Shown here one piece after another: positions 27,444 to 37,167 of a DNA stretch of 64,000 bases. Location: the NCBI RefSeq assembly GCF_014201805.1, contig NZ_JACHFK010000013.1, positions 1-64,000 on the forward strand. Direction: 5' to 3'. This DNA is from Deinococcus metalli (lineage in GTDB: Bacteria > Deinococcota > Deinococci > Deinococcales > Deinococcaceae). The first letter of the stretch is position 1; each line of letters begins with the position of its first letter. The notes beneath the pieces were generated by a model. That model was not told the origin of the DNA and searched no databases. It worked only from the letters and a program-made list of their open reading frames with translations. The position numbers and the translations under genes were made by a program.

Positions 27444-28108
27444 TTGAGGATGTTCACCGCCCGGCTGGCCACCAGGATGACCGTCAGCATGGACGTGGCC
27501 GCCTGCAGCATCATCAGCCCCTTGGCCCGCCGGCTCAGCGGCAGCGCGTCGGTGGGGCTGAACGCCGAGCCGTTGGTGAACGCCAGGAACAGGTAGTCGA
27601 GGTACATCGGCCGCCACGGGGGCGTGGTGGGGGCCAGCGTCATCTGCGGGAACAGGAAGTCCGGGGGCTTGCCGATCAGACCGCGGCGCAGCGGGCCGCC
27701 CTGATCCATCTCCCAGTACCACAGGCTGAAGACCAGTACGTTGGTGACCCAGATGTTCAGGGCACCGGCCAGCAGGCTGACCCCGCTGGCACCGCTGCCG
27801 CGCAGCAGGCTGAGCACCAGGAGCGCCAGGGACGAGAGGTTGGTCAGGTGCAGCAGGGCGATCACGGCGATGGCCAGGACGCGGCTGTCCCGGGCCCAGG
27901 GCGTCACCCGGGCTTCCAGCCGAACCAGGTGCCGGCGGGCCCGTCCACGCACAACCACCAGCGGCACGAGCATCAGCCCCTCCAGGCTGGGCAGCAGCCA
28001 CGTGGGGCCGAGGGTCAGGTGCTCGCTCAGCGCCAGGTTCAGGCCGATCACCGCCAGGATGGCAAGGCGAGCTGGCCACAGTGACTCGGGCGGCAGAGGC
28101 ACTGTCAT
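27440..28108 (-). CDS. DUF1345-like membrane protein
   Basis: A 222-residue membrane protein with about five helices. The second half has WYWEMDQGGP and DYLFLAFTNGSAFSPTDALP, typical of the DUF1345/ion-channel-like family. It overlaps both neighbours by 4 bp, so it is translated together with the TCS3 kinase and the PIG-L enzyme. Function unknown. Confidence 0.75.
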   Translation of the reverse strand: MTVPLPPESLWPARLAILAVIGLNLALSEHLTLGPTWLLPSLEGLMLVPLVVVRGRARRHLVRLEARVTPWARDSRVLAIAVIALLHLTNLSSLALLVLSLLRGSGASGVSLLAGALNIWVTNVLVFSLWYWEMDQGGPLRRGLIGKPPDFLFPQMTLAPTTPPWRPMYLDYLFLAFTNGSAFSPTDALPLSRRAKGLMMLQAATSMLTVILVASRAVNILK

Positions 28109-29400
28109 GTGGCCGGGAACCTGAGGTGAACCTGAAAGGTGGTGGCCGTCCACTCTGGGATGAGCTGGGCATGCCAGCGCCGCGCGAGGGCCGACACCAG
28201 GGCGAGGCCCAGGCCGCTGCCCTCCACGCTCTGCACGCCCGCGCCACGCTCGAAGGGCAGCAGCAGCCGGGGCCAGTCGTCCCGCGCCGGCCCAGGCCCG
28301 AGACTCTCCACGCTGAGTTCACGCGCCGCGGTGCGGATCCAGATGACGTCACCGTCGCCGTACTTCAGGGCGTTCTCCAGCAGGTTGCCCAGCGCCCGGG
28401 CCACGCCGTCTGGCTCGGCGTGTACCTCCGTAGGCTCGATCTCAAGGGCCAGACGTTTGCCCTGCGCATGAGCCGTATCCTCGAACACTTCGCTGGCGCC
28501 GACCGCCACGGCCGCCAGATCGACCGGCTGGAGGGCCACCGGCGCCTCGCTGCGGGCGAGGGCCAGCAGCCCTTCGGTGAGGTCCTGGAGCGCCTCCACG
28601 CGGCCCCGCATGCCCAGCAGGGCGCGCTCGTACTCCGCCGCCTCGCGCGGGCGTTTGAGGGTCAGGTCGAGCCGCCCGCGCAGGACGGTCAGCGGGGTGC
28701 GCAACTCGTGCGCGGCCGTGCGGGCGAAGTTCTTCTCCCGCTCGATGGTGTGCGACAGGCCGTCCAGCATGGAGTTCACGGTTCTCGTCAGGCGGGCCAT
28801 CTCATCGTTGCCCGGCGCCTGGAGCACCCGCTCGGCGTAGTCGCCCCGGCGGGCGATCGCGTCGGCCGTGCGGACCACGGCGTCCACGGGGCGCAGGGCG
28901 CGGTCGGCCAGCCAGTACCCGGCCGCGCAGGCGGCCGCAATCATAAAGACGCTGCCGATCAGGAGCAACTTGGCCAGCGTCTCCAGAAAGCCCGAGAGCG
29001 CCTCGGTGGAACGCGACACCCGCAGCACCAGACCCTCGACAGGCAGGGTCAACACGCGGCGGGCGTCCTCAGTACCGAGGCCCGGCGTGACCGGAAACTG
29101 CGTGCGAGTGCCTTCCGAAGCGTTGCCAGCCCGCGCGATTACCTGTCCGTCTGGACGCAGGAGTTCGATGCTCAGATCAGCGTTGGGGTTCAGGTCTGGG
29201 GTGAATGCCGTCTGTCCGTCCACCCGCTCGATGCTGGCACGCGCCACGCTGGCCGTTTCCTGCAGCGTGGCGTCGAGGGACGCGCCCAGCGCCCGTTCGG
29301 CCGCAAAGTACACGCCCGCGCCGCCCAGCACGACGGTCACGGCGAACACGAGCGCGTATCCGAGGGTCAGTTTGATGCGAAGGCTCAGGTTCGCAATCAT
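28105..29400 (-). CDS. Sensor histidine kinase of TCS3 with a degenerate G1 box
   Basis: A 431-residue kinase: helices at about 11-33 and 140-163, periplasmic sensor between, HAMP, and HisKA with ARTAAHELRTPL (phosphoacceptor His near 225). The N box NLLENALKYG and G2 GSGLGLALV are present. The G1 box, D-x-G-x-G in the other three kinases of the window, here reads S-L-G-P-G, so the adenine-binding Asp is missing. This could lower ATP binding or shift the protein to phosphatase activity. The start overlaps the regulator stop (ATGA). Confidence 0.9.
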   Translation of the reverse strand: MIANLSLRIKLTLGYALVFAVTVVLGGAGVYFAAERALGASLDATLQETASVARASIERVDGQTAFTPDLNPNADLSIELLRPDGQVIARAGNASEGTRTQFPVTPGLGTEDARRVLTLPVEGLVLRVSRSTEALSGFLETLAKLLLIGSVFMIAAACAAGYWLADRALRPVDAVVRTADAIARRGDYAERVLQAPGNDEMARLTRTVNSMLDGLSHTIEREKNFARTAAHELRTPLTVLRGRLDLTLKRPREAAEYERALLGMRGRVEALQDLTEGLLALARSEAPVALQPVDLAAVAVGASEVFEDTAHAQGKRLALEIEPTEVHAEPDGVARALGNLLENALKYGDGDVIWIRTAARELSVESLGPGPARDDWPRLLLPFERGAGVQSVEGSGLGLALVSALARRWHAQLIPEWTATTFQVHLRFPAT

Positions 29401-30068
29401 CCTGCGCCGCCCAGCCGGTATCCAGTGCCGCGCAGCGTAACGATGAGCGTGTCGTCGGTCTTGCGCCGGATGATGCTGACGTACACGTCGATCACCTTGG
29501 GTTCGACGTTCGCGTCCCCGCTCCACAGGCGGTCGATGATCTCGTCGCGGGTGAACACCCGCCCCGGGTTCAGGGCCAGGAGTTCCAGCAGCCCGAACTC
29601 CCGGCGGGCGAGGTCGGCGCGGACGCCCGCGCGGTACAGCTCCCGGCCCGCCAGATCCATGACCCAGCCGCCCGGGAGCTGCACGGTGTTCTGGGCGTTC
29701 CCACTGGCCCGGCGCAGCAGGGCGCGCACCCGGGCGCTCAGCTCGGTGAAGTCAAAGGGTTTGAGCAGGTAATCGTCACCGCCGGCGTCGAGGCCCTGAA
29801 CGCGGTCGGCGACCGTGCCGCGCGCCGTCAGGTACAGGATCGGGGTGACCACCCCAGCAGCGCGCAGCTGCCGGCCCAGCACGTACCCGGCGTCGATGCC
29901 CTCGGGCAGCATCACGTCCACGATCAGCAGGCCGTACGGAAAGAGCTGAGCCAGCTCCGCACCGACCGTGGCGCTGGGGGCCACGTCGATCTCATAGCCG
30001 TCCTCGCTCAACCCGTCGCGGAGCAGTTCCGCGATGTGTGGGTCGTCCTCGACGATCAACAGCCGCAT
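29397..30068 (-). CDS. OmpR-family response regulator of TCS3
   Basis: A 223-residue regulator: acidic E-D-D at 7-9, phosphoacceptor Asp in LLIVDVMLPEG, Lys in LLKPFD, winged helix with recognition region KVIDVYVSIIRRKT. The ATG at 30068 overlaps the stop of the upstream PAP2 gene by one base (TGATG), so PAP2, regulator and kinase form one unit under an A1 box. I infer it is the A1 regulator. Confidence 0.93.
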   Translation of the reverse strand: MRLLIVEDDPHIAELLRDGLSEDGYEIDVAPSATVGAELAQLFPYGLLIVDVMLPEGIDAGYVLGRQLRAAGVVTPILYLTARGTVADRVQGLDAGGDDYLLKPFDFTELSARVRALLRRASGNAQNTVQLPGGWVMDLAGRELYRAGVRADLARREFGLLELLALNPGRVFTRDEIIDRLWSGDANVEPKVIDVYVSIIRRKTDDTLIVTLRGTGYRLGGAG

Positions 30069-30718
30069 CAGACGCGCCTCAGGAACAGCAAGACCGCGAG
30101 TGTGGCCATGACGCACGTCAATCCCGTCAGCGCCCCGGCCAGGACGTCGGTGGGGTAGTGCACGCCCAGCACCACGCGCGAGAGGCCCATCAGCGCAGCG
30201 TAGACGACGCCTGCGCCCAGCACCACCCACCGCCAGCGGCTCCGCCATGCCAGAACGATCAGCACGGCGGCGAGCGCGGCCGCGGCCGTGGCATGTCCGC
30301 TGGGGAACGACAGCCCCGAGACATACACGTCGCTTGGCCACAGGTCTGGACGCGGCCGGCCATACGCGAGCTTGAGCAGCCACTGCGTCGCCTCGGCCAG
30401 CCACAACCCCACACCAGCGAACAGCGCCAGGTGCCACCGTCTGCGGAACCCCAGGAGCAGGGGCAGCAGGATGAACAGTGGCGTGGTCACCCACGGGCCG
30501 CCTACGGCGTTCATCACATGCCCGAAGAGCTGCAGGCCCGCGCCCGTGTGGGCGTGCAGCCATGCCATAGCGCCGATGTCCGGCGTGATCGGTTGGCGTT
30601 CAAGCACCTCGCTGCCGAGGCCCAGTACGCCAGCAGCGGGCACGGCCGATGCAGCGATGGGCCAGACCCACAAGGGGCGCTTCACCGTGCGGGGCGTCTG
30701 AACGGGTGCGGTCATCAT
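30068..30718 (-). CDS. PAP2-superfamily phosphatase 2
   Basis: A 216-residue membrane phosphatase with motifs KLAYGRPRPD, FPSGHATAAAA and SRVVLGVHYPTDVLAG, all catalytic residues present. It is a paralogue of the protein at 9924-10619. It heads the TCS3 operon and starts (ATG-ATG, 30718) 7 bp behind GATGCT. Substrate is probably a polyprenyl or phospholipid phosphate. Confidence 0.9.
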   Translation of the reverse strand: MMTAPVQTPRTVKRPLWVWPIAASAVPAAGVLGLGSEVLERQPITPDIGAMAWLHAHTGAGLQLFGHVMNAVGGPWVTTPLFILLPLLLGFRRRWHLALFAGVGLWLAEATQWLLKLAYGRPRPDLWPSDVYVSGLSFPSGHATAAAALAAVLIVLAWRSRWRWVVLGAGVVYAALMGLSRVVLGVHYPTDVLAGALTGLTCVMATLAVLLFLRRV

Positions 30719-30725
30719 GCCGCGC

Positions 30726-30757
30726 AGCATCCCCGCGCCAGGTTAAGGTGGGGTATA
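30726..30757 (-). promoter_or_regulatory. Class A1 box and -10 of the PAP2-TCS3 operon
   Basis: TATACC-N5-TTAACC (30741-30757, minus strand), 9 bp, GATGCT (30726-30731), 7 bp, ATG 30718. Confidence 0.65.
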
Positions 30758-31005
30758 CCGTCGCCTGAGTCCCAACGCATCGACCGCCGAGAAGGGTGTG
30801 AGCTGTCCTCTTCACTCAGGCAGCGGTGCAGCTCCGTAACGCTCTCGGAGACTACCTCCCAATCGGCCAAAACCAGCAGCACCATGGGCCGGGGAACGTC
30901 CATGTCGTGATCCCGCGGCCCTGCCCTCTGACGGGCCCGTGACCCATTGGGCGCACCGGCCCTCCTCACCATCCCGGGCAGCGTGACCCTGCTCTTCTGG
31001 GGACC

Positions 31006-32364
31006 TCAGTGCGCTTTCCGGTCCTCTGGGGCCGGCGCCAGGGCATACAGCGAGACCAGCGCGGCCGAGATATCTCGGAAGATGGGGGCCGCCACCTGGG
31101 AGCCCTGATACTCCCGCTGGGCGCCGCGCACCATCACCGCCACCGTGAACTGGGGTCGGTCGGCCGGCAGAAAGCCCGCGAACGTCGAGGAGAATACCGA
31201 CTCGCTGTAGCGGCCGCTGACCACCACCTGGGCGGTGCCGGTCTTGCCGCCCACGTGGTAGCCCGGCAGCGCCGCCTTGCCCCGGATCCCGTCATCAATC
31301 ACCCCATGCAGCACCTCGCGCATGCGGGCGGCGGTGGCAGGCGCAAGCACCGGTCGGGTTCGCACGGGTACCGCAGCGGTCAGGCGGGGCGTGACGTACC
31401 GCCCATCGGCGGCCAGTACGTTGAACGCCGCCGCGAGCTGCAGGGTGGTGACCGTCAGGCCCTGACCGAAGGCCATGGTGGCCTGCGACAGTTCCGTCCA
31501 TGCCGTGGCGTCCCGCACCCGGCCGTCACCGGCCGGCAGGGCCAGCGTGACGGGTCGTCCCAGGCCGAACGCGGCGAAGGCGCGGCGAAGCTGCGGGGCC
31601 GGCACGCCCTCCACGAGGCGCGTCATGCCGACATTGCTGGAGTACCGCAGGATCTCCCGGGTACTCAGGCGGGCCGGGTGGGGCACGATGTCGTGGATGG
31701 CCGCGCGCGCCACGCGCCGCACCATCGGCGTGTCATACCGCGTCTCCGGCGTCGTCAGGCCAGCGTCGAGCAGAGCGGCGACCGTCAACGCCTTGATCAC
31801 GCTGCCCGGCTCATACTCGTCAAGCAGGGCCCGGTTGCGCCAGCGTCCCGCCGGGGCTGTCCGCCACGACGCCGGCGCGAACCCGGGCACAGTCGCCACG
31901 GCGCGCAGGTCACCCGTCCGGGTGTCCATCACGATGGCGTTGGCGTACTGGGCTGACGTGCGCCGCACGGCCTGGATCAGGACCTCCTCGACAGCGTCCT
32001 GAACGCGGGCGTCCAGGGTCAACGTCACGTCCTCACCCCGCTGCAGGGCCGCGTCGAAGGCCCGCTCGGCCCCCTCCAGACCCGCCGAGGTCCCGACAAA
32101 CCCCACGACCGGCCCTGCCACCGCGCCCTGCGGATACCGCCGGTCATGCAGCGGCCCGGAGGCGAGCACTGTTCCGTCGGCGCTCCGCAGGGCGCCCCGG
32201 ACGGGCGTGACCGTGGTCCGCGGCTCCGAAGGCGCGAGGGCCAGCCGGGTAAACGCCGAGCCCAGCATCATCAGCGGGAGCAGGAGCAGCACCGTGATGA
32301 ACCGCAGGCGGCGGGGCGGGTGGGTGGCCGCGCTGCTCGTCAGGACGTCCGCCCCCACAAACAC
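31006..32364 (-). CDS. Penicillin-binding transpeptidase (FtsI/PBP2 type, short)
   Basis: A 452-residue class B-like transpeptidase: membrane anchor at about 21-37, a reduced linker domain instead of the usual 200-residue one, and the catalytic domain with S-x-x-K (EPGSVIKAL, Ser 188), S-x-N (YSSN) and KTG (GGKTGTAQ). Full family members have about 550-650 residues. The start is uncertain: GTG 32364 or 32358 are the first in-frame starts, while the leaderless GTG at 32423 set by the promoter is out of frame because of a 35-bp repeat. It may crosslink peptidoglycan during envelope stress. Confidence 0.85.
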   Translation of the reverse strand: MFVGADVLTSSAATHPPRRLRFITVLLLLPLMMLGSAFTRLALAPSEPRTTVTPVRGALRSADGTVLASGPLHDRRYPQGAVAGPVVGFVGTSAGLEGAERAFDAALQRGEDVTLTLDARVQDAVEEVLIQAVRRTSAQYANAIVMDTRTGDLRAVATVPGFAPASWRTAPAGRWRNRALLDEYEPGSVIKALTVAALLDAGLTTPETRYDTPMVRRVARAAIHDIVPHPARLSTREILRYSSNVGMTRLVEGVPAPQLRRAFAAFGLGRPVTLALPAGDGRVRDATAWTELSQATMAFGQGLTVTTLQLAAAFNVLAADGRYVTPRLTAAVPVRTRPVLAPATAARMREVLHGVIDDGIRGKAALPGYHVGGKTGTAQVVVSGRYSESVFSSTFAGFLPADRPQFTVAVMVRGAQREYQGSQVAAPIFRDISAALVSLYALAPAPEDRKAH

Positions 32365-32423
32365 GCCGCGCTCGTCAGGGCACGGTCGGCGCCGGGCAGA
32401 CCGGGGAGAGGTGCAGGGCTCAC
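32340..32423 (-). CDS. 27-codon leaderless ORF overlapping the transpeptidase start
   Basis: A GTG at 32423 sits 6 bp behind TACCAT under a class B box and opens a 27-codon frame ending inside the transpeptidase coding start. It is either a leader peptide or the original N-terminus, now shifted by a duplicated CCTGACGAGC segment (two copies 35 bp apart). Confidence 0.4.
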   Translation of the reverse strand: MSPAPLPGLPGADRALTSAACLWGRTS

Positions 32424-32429
32424 CACGGC

Positions 32430-32461
32430 ATGGTAACCGCCGCGTGTTGCCGTTCTGTAAA
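32430..32461 (-). promoter_or_regulatory. Class B box and -10 of the transpeptidase gene
   Basis: TTTACA-N5-GCAACA (32445-32461, minus strand), 9 bp, TACCAT (32430-32435). It is divergent from the lnt box with 11 bp between them. Confidence 0.55.
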
Positions 32462-32472
32462 CGTCCGCGCCC

Positions 32473-32504
32473 TTTACACCACCTGAACACGCAGTCCTTA
32501 CCCT
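32473..32504 (+). promoter_or_regulatory. Class B box and -10 of lnt
   Basis: TTTACA-N5-TGAACA (32473-32489), 9 bp, TACCCT (32499-32504), 7 bp, GTG 32512. Confidence 0.7.
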
Positions 32505-32511
32505 GCAGCGT

Positions 32512-34014
32512 GTGCACCACCACGCCACCTTCTGGGCATGGCGCTCTCGCCTGGCCCACCCGCTCCCACCCCGCGGACTTGTCGACCTTATGTGGGGCGC
32601 GGCGCTGGGTGCTGTCCTGATCACGCCTGCGGCCGTGCTCGCGCCGCTGCCACTGGCCGCCCTGCACCGCCGCGTGGCGCTCAGCGCGGGCGGTCCACAG
32701 GCCCTGCGCCACGCGTTCTGGTTCGCGCTGGGCTGTTTCGCAGTGCACCTTGCGTGGCTGCCGCGCAGCATGGCGGACGTGTTGGGGCCGCTGGGCGGCC
32801 TACTGACCCTGCTGGTGCTGCCGGCCGCCGCCATGACGTGGGCCGCGCCCCTGGCCTTGATCCGGGTGGTCTTCGGACCCCGCACCCTCCTCGCCCTCCC
32901 GTTCGGCTGGGTGATCCTCGAGGCGCTCCGCACCCTCGGCCCACTGGCTTTCCCGTGGGGCACGCCCGGCTACGCCCTGATCCAGACGCCACTGGCTCAA
33001 CTCGCCAGCGTGGGGGGCGTGCCCCTGCTCACGCTGCTCGTCACCGGCACCGCCAGCGTCTTGGCGGGGCTGGGTGCCCGCCGCCCGGCCCTGCTCGGCA
33101 CGCTCGTCGTGTGGAGTGTGGGGACGGCCGTCGGCCTGTGGATCACACCGAAAGCCGTCCCCGCCCCGCGTTCGGCTGTGCTCGTGCAGGGCAACATCGA
33201 CCCGCTGCACAAGACTCAGGGACGCACGCTGGAAGAACTTCAGGTCTACCTCGACCTCACGCGGCGCGCCCTACAGACCGGCCCAGCCGACGTGGTCGTG
33301 TGGCCTGAGACGGCCAGTCCGCTGCCGCCCTCGGATCCGCGCACACTCGAGGCCCTGAGACGACTACTGTCCCCCCTGATCGTGGGCGCGCCGGGAGACG
33401 TGCCCGGTCAGGCCCGCAACAGCGCGTACGGCGTGGACGGCACGGTGACTGGACGGCAGGACAAACGCGTTCCCGTGCCGTTCGGGGAGCGCCTGCCCTT
33501 CGCAGGTGTGCTCGGCGGCGTGTACCGACCGGTTCTCGACCGCCTCGGGATGGCCGGGTACACGAACCTCACGCCCGGCACGGCCCTGAACGTGCTGCCC
33601 CTCCGGCTTCTGCGGGCCGGCATCAGCATCTGCTACGAGTCCGTGTTTGCGCGGCTCAGCCGTCAGGCCGTCCGCGCCGGGGCGAACGTGCTCGTGGTGA
33701 TCTCCAATGACGCGTGGTTCGGGCGAGGAGCGGGCGCCGAGCAGCATTTCCAGATGGGCCGCCTGCGCGCCATTGAGACGCGGCGGTTTGTGCTGCGGGC
33801 CGGGAATGATGGCGTCAGCGCCGTGATTGACCCATGGGGCCGCGTGACGACGCGTGCGCCCCGGGGGGAACGCGGCACGTACCGCGCACCCTTCGGCCTA
33901 CAGGACACGCGGACACTGTACGTGCGGTTCGGTGACTGGGCCGTGTGGCTCAGTGTCCTGTCACTCGCCGTGCTGGCGGGCGGCCGGAAATGCACCCCGA
34001 GCCGACACACCTGA
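32512..34014 (+). CDS. lnt: Apolipoprotein N-acyltransferase Lnt
   Basis: A 500-residue inner-membrane enzyme that adds the third acyl chain to lipoproteins. Six to seven N-terminal helices (about 20-215) are followed by a nitrilase-like domain with catalytic Glu in VVVWPETASPLP (about 263-274) and catalytic Cys in ISICYESVF (about 370-378); the Lys lies between. A C-terminal helix closes the protein. The GTG at 32512 lies 7 bp behind the -10, so the mRNA is leaderless. Together with lgt at 36019 it makes a plasmid-borne lipoprotein-maturation pair. Confidence 0.93.
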   Translation: MHHHATFWAWRSRLAHPLPPRGLVDLMWGAALGAVLITPAAVLAPLPLAALHRRVALSAGGPQALRHAFWFALGCFAVHLAWLPRSMADVLGPLGGLLTLLVLPAAAMTWAAPLALIRVVFGPRTLLALPFGWVILEALRTLGPLAFPWGTPGYALIQTPLAQLASVGGVPLLTLLVTGTASVLAGLGARRPALLGTLVVWSVGTAVGLWITPKAVPAPRSAVLVQGNIDPLHKTQGRTLEELQVYLDLTRRALQTGPADVVVWPETASPLPPSDPRTLEALRRLLSPLIVGAPGDVPGQARNSAYGVDGTVTGRQDKRVPVPFGERLPFAGVLGGVYRPVLDRLGMAGYTNLTPGTALNVLPLRLLRAGISICYESVFARLSRQAVRAGANVLVVISNDAWFGRGAGAEQHFQMGRLRAIETRRFVLRAGNDGVSAVIDPWGRVTTRAPRGERGTYRAPFGLQDTRTLYVRFGDWAVWLSVLSLAVLAGGRKCTPSRHT

Positions 34015-34165
34015 CCGCTTCAGCGGCCCCCCGTGCCCTGCCGGTTCCCAGATTACCCGCCCGCCACACTCCGGACGACCCCTCGGACGTGCAGGAGTCG
34101 CAGACGCGGGACGCCCGGCGCGCTGGCGGGGCGTCACCCTCGTGAGCGGCACGCCAGCGCCGCCC

Positions 34166-35290
34166 TCATCCGACTGACGCCGCGACACGCAGCGCCGGGC
34201 TGGCCCGATCCTCGCGAACCAGCGTCCACGTGAAGGTGCTGCCCCGCCCCACGGCAGAGCGCACCCCGAGCTCGCCGCCCATCGCGCGGGCCAGGCCGCG
34301 GGAAATGGTAAGGCCCACGCCGCTGCCCTCCCCGCGCGTCCGGGCCGCGTCCGCGCGGAAGAAGCGCTCAAAGATCCGCTCGAGATGCTCCGGGGCGATG
34401 CCGGCTCCGGTGTCACTCACCGTCACGGCCACGCCACGCCCCTCTCGGCGCACGTCCACCCGCACCGTTCCGCCGCGCGGCGTGTGGCTCAGGGCGTTGC
34501 GCAACAGGTTGGCCAGGATCTGGTGGGCGCGTTCCGGGTCCAGCGGGACGACGAGGTCCTCCGCAGGACGCCGGATCGCCAGGGTCACGCCGCGCTCCTC
34601 GAAGGCCAGCACGAAGCGCTCCTGCACCTGCGCGAGCAGCTCGGCCACATCGACCTCCATCACCCTGAGTTCGACCCGGCCCGCCTCGACCCGGCTGACC
34701 AGGCTCAGGTCGCCCACCAGGCGCTCCATGCCGGCCACTTCCCGCGCGACCGCCTGTAGCGCCTGCGGAACGGGCAGGATGCCGTCCTGGGCCGCTTCCA
34801 CGTACCCGCGCACCGCACTGACCGGGGTGCGCAGTTCATGGGCGACGTTCCCGATCAGTTCCACCCGCGACTGCTCGACCCGCTCCAGCGCCCCGGCCAG
34901 GACGTTGAAGCTGTGGGCGAGCTGCGCCAGTTCGTCCTGCCCGCCTTCCGGCAGGCGCCGGCCGTACTCTCCGGCGGCCAGCGCCCGGCTGCCGTCCTGC
35001 AGGGTCCGCACGGACGCCGTCACCTGGCGCGCCGCCACCCACGCCGCCAGGGCCGCCACCCCGAGGGCGAGCGGCAGGGCCGTGAGCAGCGCCCACGTCA
35101 GGGTGGCTCGCATACCTACATACAGGTCGGGCCGCAGCCGCGCGCCCTGTGGGCCGATCAGGCGGACCATCTGATCGACGTGATGTCCGATGAACGGATG
35201 GGCCGCGACTTCCGCCGCCGCGACCAGCACCACGGCCATGACCACGACGACCGTCAGGTGGTGGAGCAGCAGACGGGGAAACAGGCGCAC
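34166..35290 (-). CDS. Sensor histidine kinase of TCS4
   Basis: A 374-residue kinase with helices at about 8-30 and 65-90, a short periplasmic loop of only about 35 residues, HAMP, HisKA (IGNVAHELRTPV) and an intact ATPase domain (NLLRNALSHT, DTGAG, GSGVGLTIS). The small loop suggests sensing at or in the membrane. GTG 35290 follows the regulator stop by one base. It is the third gene of the lgt operon. Confidence 0.92.
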   Translation of the reverse strand: MRLFPRLLLHHLTVVVVMAVVLVAAAEVAAHPFIGHHVDQMVRLIGPQGARLRPDLYVGMRATLTWALLTALPLALGVAALAAWVAARQVTASVRTLQDGSRALAAGEYGRRLPEGGQDELAQLAHSFNVLAGALERVEQSRVELIGNVAHELRTPVSAVRGYVEAAQDGILPVPQALQAVAREVAGMERLVGDLSLVSRVEAGRVELRVMEVDVAELLAQVQERFVLAFEERGVTLAIRRPAEDLVVPLDPERAHQILANLLRNALSHTPRGGTVRVDVRREGRGVAVTVSDTGAGIAPEHLERIFERFFRADAARTRGEGSGVGLTISRGLARAMGGELGVRSAVGRGSTFTWTLVREDRASPALRVAASVG

Positions 35291-35291
35291 G

Positions 35292-35957
35292 TCACTCCTC
35301 CCGGAAACGGTAGCCCAGCCCCCGGACGGTTTCGATGAACGTCGGGGCGTCCGGGTCATCCCCCAGTTTGCGCCGAACCGAGGCGATGTGCACGTCCACC
35401 ACGCGGGTCACCCCTGGGTAGTTGGGACCCCACACGCGTTCCATCAGCCGCTCGCGCGCCCAGATGAGCCCCGGGTACTGCGCAAGGGTGGCGAGAAGAT
35501 CGAATTCCGTGCGCGACAGCGTGACCGGCTGCCCACGCAACGTCACCGTCCGCCCAGGCAGGTTCAGGGACAGCTCACCGGCCACGATGCGCTCCCCGAC
35601 GCCTGCGCGGCGCAGCAGCGCCCGCACGCGGGCCACCACTTCGCGCGGACTGAACGGCTTGACCACGTAATCGTCCGCACCGGCATTCAGTCCGCGCAGG
35701 CGGTCTTCCTCCTCGCCGCGGGCGGTCAGCAGGAGCACGGGCAGTTGCGGATACTCCTGCCGTGCGTACGCCGTGAGGTCCACGCCGCTCATCCCAGGCA
35801 GCATCCAGTCCAGAACAGCCACGTCTGCACGGGCCAGCAGCGGCAACGCGGCCAGACCATGATCCTCGGTCTCCACCCGGTGCCCGTCCGCGCGCAGATA
35901 CGCCTCCAAGATCTCCACGATGGCCGGGTCGTCATCCACGATCAGCACGGTGGCCAC
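35292..35957 (-). CDS. OmpR-family response regulator of TCS4 (candidate class B regulator)
   Basis: A 221-residue regulator: D-D-D at 8-10, phosphoacceptor Asp in VAVLDWMLPGM, Lys in VVKPFS, winged helix with RVVDVHIASVRRKL. The GTG at 35957 has a GGAGG ribosome-binding site; an ATG-type start further upstream is not supported. It lies 61 bp after lgt on the same strand and under the same class B promoter, so it probably controls its own operon and the other class B genes. Confidence 0.92.
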   Translation of the reverse strand: MATVLIVDDDPAIVEILEAYLRADGHRVETEDHGLAALPLLARADVAVLDWMLPGMSGVDLTAYARQEYPQLPVLLLTARGEEEDRLRGLNAGADDYVVKPFSPREVVARVRALLRRAGVGERIVAGELSLNLPGRTVTLRGQPVTLSRTEFDLLATLAQYPGLIWARERLMERVWGPNYPGVTRVVDVHIASVRRKLGDDPDAPTFIETVRGLGYRFREE

Positions 35958-36018
35958 AGCACCTCCAGCCAATGACGGCCGTCCCAATGGGCCGGGACGG
36001 CCCACGACCCGGCGGCCG

Positions 36019-36993
<975 letters not shown>

Positions 36994-37035
36994 AGTGACC
37001 TCCGGCGCTCAGGATGGGTGCCCTGATCTCTCCAG

Positions 37036-37067
37036 ACGCTAGTCAATCCGTGTAAAGACGGTGTAAA
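37036..37067 (-). promoter_or_regulatory. Class B box and -10 of the lgt-TCS4 operon
   Basis: TTTACA-N5-TTTACA (37051-37067, minus strand, two perfect copies), 9 bp, TAGCGT (37036-37041). A leader of about 36 nt with GGAGG follows. Confidence 0.75.
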
Positions 37068-37129
37068 CCGGCGCCCGGCACCTCACGCCCACCTCACCGC
37101 GCCTTGGGCCACGCTTGATCCCCGCGCTG

Positions 37130-37161
37130 TTTACATAAATTTTACATCCCCCTCCTAGCGT
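37130..37161 (+). promoter_or_regulatory. Class B box and -10 of DUF305 gene 1
   Basis: TTTACA-N5-TTTACA (37130-37146), 9 bp, TAGCGT (37156-37161), 6 bp, ATG 37168. It is divergent from the lgt box. Confidence 0.75.
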
Positions 37162-37167
37162 CAGGGC

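Noticed and set aside
30719..31005. Possible small gene on the minus strand (85 codons)
   Set aside because: It covers the A1 box of the PAP2-TCS3 operon and has no ribosome-binding site or family.
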